A stretch of DNA of 64,000 nt from Brachionus rotundiformis (Eukaryota; Rotifera; Eurotatoria; Ploima; Brachionidae): the NCBI GenBank assembly GCA_016802295.1, contig JAESIW010000065.1, forward strand, positions 2,017,648 through 2,081,647, in the 5' to 3' direction. Position numbers and translations under genes: made by a program. The notes under the pieces were generated by a model. That model was given only the letters and a program-made list of their open reading frames with translations, had not been told where the DNA came from and did not search any database. Positions 58,601 through 64,000 of the stretch are shown here, in pieces (position 1 is the first letter of the stretch; every line of letters begins with the position of its first letter).

Positions 58601-61600
58601 TCAGTTCGATGTACCAGGACGGTTTTTTTTTCAATTCATAGCTCTTTCTATCGTACTTGACTGCATCCTTGCCATTGGAATAGCCGGCAAACATTGCCTG
58701 AGGATAGTCAGAGTCTGTTTTATTTTTGACCGCAGGCTTTTGTATGGGTCCGTACAAAAAATCATGCGGCAGTTCTTTATTGTCTTTTAGAATTTCCTCT
58801 TTGCGGTAAATGCTGTATTGGTTATGAAAATTTTGGTTCAAATACGAATTGAACATGTTCTCAGCACTAATCTTAACACTCTCAAAAAATTCCTCACGAT
58901 TTCTTTCTATCTTATTTTGATTTTCTTTTTCATAATTAGACTCGATTTTCATGAACAAAAGTGCACCCAAAATGACATAGCCAACTACCAGACCAGCCAA
59001 GCCAATTTGACTAAAAGCAAACTTAAATGCTCTTTTTAGATATTTTTTGGCTTTTCTGGTATCAATAGATATCGATTCACCAATATAGATAATATGACTA
59101 TTTGATTTTTTAAACTCGCTTTCTTCAACCAATTCTTGGAGAAAAAATTAAATTGAATTATAAAATTTAAATTTTTAACCAAAATTGTTGCCTACTTGGT
59201 AAATTTTCTTTAAAAAAATCACCATCATCATCAAACTTTACCATTGGTAATTGAGGAGACGGCTTCAAGAGCTCGTCAATTTCTTGCTGATCAATAGTCA
59301 TGTCATTTTTTTTATCTTTTTTCTTCAACAATGCACCCAAGTTGTTGCACAAATTGGCACCTGGCTTCGACATTGAACTGGTCTCTGTTTCTGTTTTAAG
59401 CTCGTCTTGGACTTTCGGCAAAGGTTTCTTTTTGGAAAACAATTTGCCAAAAAAATTCGATTTCCTCAACTCTGACTCGTTCATTTTTGTCTCATTTTTC
59501 CTGTTATTATTAGATCCAAATTCACTTGACAAATTACTTGTTTGATTTGTCTTTAAAAATTTAATTAAATAATTAATAATTAAAAGCTATGATGAATTTC
59601 ATCCTTATTTATTCAAGAAATTTGAATCAGCATCGTATCTGGAATTCCAATCGTTTGATAAAGTAAATATTTAAAGTTTTAGAAACATAGGAAAATATTG
59701 TATTTTGAACCTCAGGCGGTGGATGAATTTTTCTCAAAATTGGAAAGCCAAAAATCAGAAATTAAGGAACTCAATCAGGTATGGTTTGTTATTTTTATTA
59801 TTTAAATTTTCCGCTTAGTTTTGTTTAATTGGTTTTCCGAGTCAAATATTGTCTTTTAATTTTTAAAGAAAAAATATTTGATCACGGTAAGAATTACTGA
59901 CAGTGTAAATAAACCTTGGTAAACATGAACATTTTTATTAGTTTCTTGCTGACGGGTTATCAGCACTATTGCCTTAAATTTTACAAATCGCTTAATTAAT
60001 TTTTGTTCACTTTATCTCTTAGGTAGAATTAATAAACAAGATTGAATAGTTTAAGGCGAATTAAAAGCAATTTAAGCATAGGGATTTGGATTTATAATAA
60101 CGCTAATAGAACTCCAAATTAAAATAATTAGAATTCAATTTTTTTATTTTACCAAAACGCTTCAGAATTGGTATTATATCATTTTGCCATTAATCACTTT
60201 AAAATAACTTTCTTTTTATTTTAAACAAGAAGATTAATAGAAAAAAAATTGCTTGAAATTTGTTTTGTTCTTTTGGTTCGGTCTTAAATGCACTTGAAAT
60301 AAATGATTAATTAGATTTAAGTTTAAATTTGAATTAAGAAAAAATTTCTAAAGTAAATTTTAATCAAGAATAAAGAAGCAGTGAAAAAATTGGAAAATGT
60401 AAAGAAGGATCATCATAGAAGACTTGAGGAGCTTAAATTATCTCAAGTAAACAAATGAATTTAAAAACACAATGCAATTGATTTATTATAACTTTTAAAG
60501 ACTGAAGATGAAATTAGAGCTAATCTTATTGAGTTTAATTTGGATTTGGTCGACAAAGCCATCTATCTGGTCAACAACGCAATAGCCAACCAACTTGACT
60601 GGGCTGAAATACGGGAAATAATCAAAGAAGCACAAGAAGAGGAGCATGAAGTTGCCTTGGCCATCAAAGACCTAAAACTAGAAATTAATCACATAGTTCT
60701 TGAACTCGAGTGAGAGAAACAGATAATTAATAATCTTTATTTGATTTAAACTTTAATATTTGTTTGGCATAGGGACTCTGAATTTGAAGATGAAGAAGTC
60801 TTAAGAAGAAAAGTCGAAATAGACCTTGGAATGAATGCATTCCGCAACTCTAGAAGGTTTTGTTAATTATTTACCAAGATTTCACTTAAAATTTAAATTA
60901 TTTAAGATATTATGAGAGCAAAAAACACTCCATAATCAAAGAGCAAAAAACTGTCGATGCCGGTGATAAAGTAAGTTGTAGTAAAATATTATCTATTTGG
61001 AAAAGCTTAGCTAAACAACTTTTATTTTTTTACGTAGTCATCTTTTAGTTAGAGCTAATTTTAAGATAGTTAGACTCATGAAAGATACAAATAATCAATC
61101 AGTCTTAATTTCTAAGAAAAATATACTGCTTTTAAATATTTAGTCGATAAATATTGAGCTAAATATGTTTATCTAATTATTAATTGATTAAATTCTTTAT
61201 TTAGCTAAAATTAGCCTGCATGATATCGTTTAAATTTGATTGAAATATTTTTTTATAATTTAATTTTTTTTATAATATTCTTTTTTTTTAAGGCGTTAAA
61301 ATCTGCGGAGAAAAAAACCTATGAATTATTAAAACAAGCAAGCAAAATAAAAACTATTGGAAAATCCAGAAAGCAATATTGGTAAGAGTGTGTTGTTTAA
61401 ATTTTTTTAAGTCATAATGCTCAAAGCTATTTTTATACAGAATCAATTTTATGAATACTAAATTCTAATCTATCTCTACGATCATTTTTTATTTTATCAA
61501 AAAAAAATTAAAATTTTACCAAATTAGAAAAAAAAAAAATATATTAAAAATAACTTCAGCAGGACGATTAAAATCATTAAAATCTCAGCCTAAGTATTAT

Positions 61601-63387
61601 TTATTTAGAGTGCTTGAAATTAACTTTTAAATAATTAATCTCGATTTTTGGAGATTTAAATAGACTTTTTTTTTAAAATAGGAAAAAATAGTTCCTTCAT
61701 GTCTTAGTGAATTAATTGGATTGAATATTTTAATTTAAAATCTCTTAAAACTAATAAGATTTTAATATATCTTATTTCGTTTTTATTTTTTAAGCCTCAA
61801 ACTATTTTAAAAAATGAATTAAACTTTTTCCCAAGGTTTGAAAAATTCTACTGGTTTATCAGTTCGGAAAATTACCTGATAATTGGTGGCCGGGATCAGC
61901 AGCAAAATGAAATAATAGTAAAACGGTACCTTAAGTCTGGGGATCTTTATGTCCATGCGGACGTGCAAGGAGTAAAATAATAAAAAAATTTTAGCTGAAA
62001 AGTAAGAATTTATTTTTTATAGGCTAGTTCTGTCATAATCAAAAATCCGAGTGGTAACCCAGTTCCGCCGAAGACCTTAAACGAGGCCGGATGCATGGCG
62101 GTTTGCTACAGTGTTGCTTGGGAAGCAAAAGTTCTAACCTCTGCTTACTGGGTGCACCATAGCCAAGTTTCAAAGCAAGCTCCCACTGGCGAGTACCTCA
62201 AGACTGGCAGTTTTATGATCCGAGGGAAGAAAAATTTCATACCACAAACTGCTTTGGTATTCGGATTGGGAATTCTTTACAAGCTAGATGATAACAGCGT
62301 GTTTAGGCACAAAGGCGAGCGAAAAATCAAAGCAATCGAAGAAGAAGCGAATGAACTGAATGTAAATTATGAGGAAGTACCAATAGTTGAGCAAGACGAA
62401 GAAATAACAAGCGAAAAAGCAATAAAAGATATCAATATTGAGGATATGGAAGATAAACAGGATGATAAAGAAGCAGAAACGGAAAAAAATGAATCTGAAG
62501 AATCGCTAAATGAATATGAAGAAACTAAAAAAGAAGAATCAGAAAATCAGTTTCCGGATACATCATTTCAGATAAAATTAGTCTCAAATATTAAGTAATG
62601 AAATTTTCTATTTTAATTGTTTACGATTTTTATTATTAATATTCATTTAGCTGTGCTGAAAATTCATTCAAAACTGAAGAAATAACCAACAAGTAAATAT
62701 TTGAATTAATTGATATTGAAAAAGAGATAAAATTTTGTGACAGAGATAAAGAGAAGGGCGCTCGGAGACCGACGAGCTCGGCCGAGTCGAGCAAAGCCAA
62801 GAGCCAGCCTTTGAAGCGCGGCCAAAAGTCCCGCTTGGCAAAAATGAAAACAAAGTACAAGGATCAGGACGACGAAGACCGAGAACTTATTATGCAATAT
62901 TTATCTGTAATTTAAATTATATCTAACTGCGAAAATATGGAAAAGCTAACATTTGTAGTTAACTTTTTTAATATCAATGAAACTTAAACATTTTTTTTCC
63001 ATTTATTTACATTATATTCTAAATTAAAACAATTTGAAAAGCCTGCAGGAAAATCAACAAAAACAGATGAAAAATCAATAAAATTGAATGATAAATCTAA
63101 ACTTAAAGGCAAGCAAATTGATAATTCAAATACGAAAAATGGCCAACAACAGCATAAACAAAAGCAAAGTGACTTGAAAGTTGTTCAAAATTCTAAATTA
63201 GCTCCTGATTTAACTAATTTAAATGATAAAGCTAAACATATCGAAAACAATCAAGAATCAAACCAAAATGTAAATGTTACTTCTTCTTTAAATTCTGTTT
63301 TGTTTATAAATACAATAAATTAATTTTTAATTTTAATAAAATAAAAAGGTTAACGAAGATATTGAAATAGAAGAAGATAACACTCAA
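55612..63387 (+). CDS. NEMF: NEMF (Rqc2/Tae2) ribosome quality control factor, 3' end outside window
   Basis: At least 19 exons, beginning 55612-55670, 55723-56020, 56074-56219, 56276-56343, 57331-57494, 57550-57626, then after a 1.96-kb intron 59587-59662, 59716-59778, 60369-60446, 60501-60709, 60773-60856, 60907-60970, about 61292-61381, 61836-61971, about 62023-62596, two short exons to about 62911, then about 63042-63269 and 63349-63387. NFACT-N is intact, with D9 and the D96-R97 pair needed for CAT tailing in the family. NFACT-R carries WFISSENYLIIGGRDQQQNE and WVHHSQVSKQAPTGEY. A late block reads KYKDQDDEDRELIMQYLS. NEMF binds stalled 60S-peptidyl-tRNA, recruits Listerin and adds C-terminal tails. 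The acidic linker after the coiled coil is much shorter than in human. The NFACT-C domain is not in the window, so the gene should continue to the right. Confidence 0.93.
57689..59532 (-). CDS. Two-pore-domain (K2P) potassium channel, nested in a NEMF intron
   Basis: Five exons in phase on the minus strand: 59196-59532, 58439-59134, 58151-58383, 57793-58099, 57689-57741. The product is 541 residues. The first about 150 are cytosolic, Lys/Asn/Ser-rich and disordered. M1 (about 165-185, GLAGLVVGYVILGALLFM) is followed by an unusually long extracellular cap loop of about 150 residues, rich in Lys/Glu/Asn. Pore 1 is VITTIGYGNI, pore 2 is FTTIGFGDFV, and M4 is TLYLLVGMVIMAMCFKLMQ, followed by a short tail recovered from exon 5 (SKARWFGLRLG). 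Both selectivity filters (TIGYG, TIGFG) are canonical, so a working K+ leak channel is expected. The whole gene fills one NEMF intron (57627-59586) on the opposite strand, leaving only about 60 bp on each side. Subfamily not assigned; worm TWK-type members are the nearest in layout. Confidence 0.9.
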
Positions 63388-63484
63388 GTAAGTTAAATTT
63401 AATTTAATTTACTCATACTAGTTTAGGAACTTTGCTTTGAATAGAACAAGATGTAAAAAATTTTCTTATCTATTTAAATAAAAA

Positions 63485-63868
63485 TTAACTCACAAGTTTT
63501 GACTGTATATTAGAATCAGATGATTGTTTTTTTACCATGGAAAAACTATTGCTTTTTTTGTGATTTGGCATTTTGACTTGGTAGTAGAAGGATACAGACT
63601 TTGGTATGGTGTCGCTTGATTTGACCACTTTCAAAGAGTTCAGGTCTGTTTGCAAGCTGTGCGGTGTGAGCTGAGAATTCGAGGTGTTTTTCATGGAGTT
63701 GTAGTAGCGGAACGAGAGCGAACGATATGCTTCGGATGGTGTGCCTACTACTTTGCTCTTAGATGTGTCATTTTCGCATTGGTTGGTCGTGCCAGAGTCT
63801 TTTCTTGTTGACTCGCCGACCGAGGGCTGACTAGTCGATCTAGATCTTCTACTAAATTCAAAATACAT
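63485..63868 (-). CDS. Unidentified Ser-rich 127-residue protein, antisense at the NEMF 3' region
   Basis: Single open frame with clearly higher G+C than the flanks. The product is basic and Ser/Thr-rich (starts MYFEFSRRSRSTSQPSVGES) with a middle block AYRSLSFRYYNSMKNTS and another VSFYYQVKMPNHKKSNSFSM. There is no signal peptide or membrane helix. Several RSxS and RRxRS stretches could be kinase sites. It begins 97 bp past the donor of the last visible NEMF exon, on the opposite strand, so it may be nested in the next NEMF intron as the K2P gene is in an earlier one. It might have further exons to the right of the window. I do not recognise it. Confidence 0.5.
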   Translation of the reverse strand: MYFEFSRRSRSTSQPSVGESTRKDSGTTNQCENDTSKSKVVGTPSEAYRSLSFRYYNSMKNTSNSQLTPHSLQTDLNSLKVVKSSDTIPKSVSFYYQVKMPNHKKSNSFSMVKKQSSDSNIQSKLVS

Positions 63869-64000
63869 CTTTTCTATCTGCTATTTAATCCCATTGAATA
63901 GATTTATCTAAAAAGCTAATTTAATTTTTATCTTTGCAATTTAATTCCCATATGATAACAATTTTTCTATTTCTTTTTCTATTTCCTTTTTAACTATTAA

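Noticed and set aside
62636..62897. Three overlapping minus-strand frames
   Set aside because: Antisense of the NEMF exon encoding the KYKDQDDEDRELIM block.
1..64000. CRISPR arrays, bacterial operons, phage or integrated virus genes
   Set aside because: No regularly spaced direct repeats, no Shine-Dalgarno-led gene runs, and no capsid, polymerase or integrase frames; all supported genes are intron-bearing animal genes or small orphans.

Overview
The window is nuclear DNA from a small-genome invertebrate animal. By eye it is strongly A+T-rich. Genes carry many short introns (mostly about 45-80 nt, a few of 0.6-2 kb), and many genes sit tens to hundreds of bases apart. The gene set is metazoan: a Neto receptor, SLMAP, a six-EF-hand calbindin relative, a two-pore K+ channel and motile-cilium proteins. 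Composition and architecture would suit a monogonont rotifer such as Brachionus, but that is inference; no species marker is present. Most single open frames are only exons. I rebuilt genes by joining frames at GT..AG (once GC..AG) boundaries, checking phase and family similarity from memory.

Left part (0.2-18.9 kb): ENTR1-like endosomal protein (-), a three-exon UPF0488/C8orf33 protein (-), a divergent KMT2E/SETD5-type PHD-SET protein (+) with a fold-back repeat in its intron, an A+T-rich gap, a tiny intronless gene for a three-repeat protein behind a TATA box (+), a Neto-like CUB/LDLa receptor (-) and a 16-exon 5-oxoprolinase (-).

Middle (19-38.7 kb): CTNNBL1 (-), COG4 (-), a candidate micro-gene, phosphoserine phosphatase (+), a full-length ABCB6/HMT1-type half-transporter whose nucleotide-binding domain has lost every catalytic motif (+), SLMAP (-), CFAP53 (+) and a calbindin/calretinin-type protein (-). 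A gene-poor stretch of about 5.3 kb follows.

Right part (44-64 kb): STK33-like kinase (+), tRNA-Ala(UGC) (-), KATNAL2 (-), two unidentified minus-strand genes, NAE1 (-), METTL17 (-) and NEMF (+), which runs off the right edge. A complete K2P channel gene lies antisense inside one NEMF intron, and a second antisense orphan frame starts just past the last visible NEMF exon.

Themes: cilium/flagellum genes (CFAP53, KATNAL2, STK33), two of which have RFX X-box-like sites 110-130 bp upstream of the start; membrane traffic (ENTR1, COG4); and translation quality control or mitoribosome assembly (NEMF and METTL17, head to head). The best candidates for something new are the catalytically dead ABC transporter, the three-repeat mini-protein, and the antisense genes in NEMF introns.
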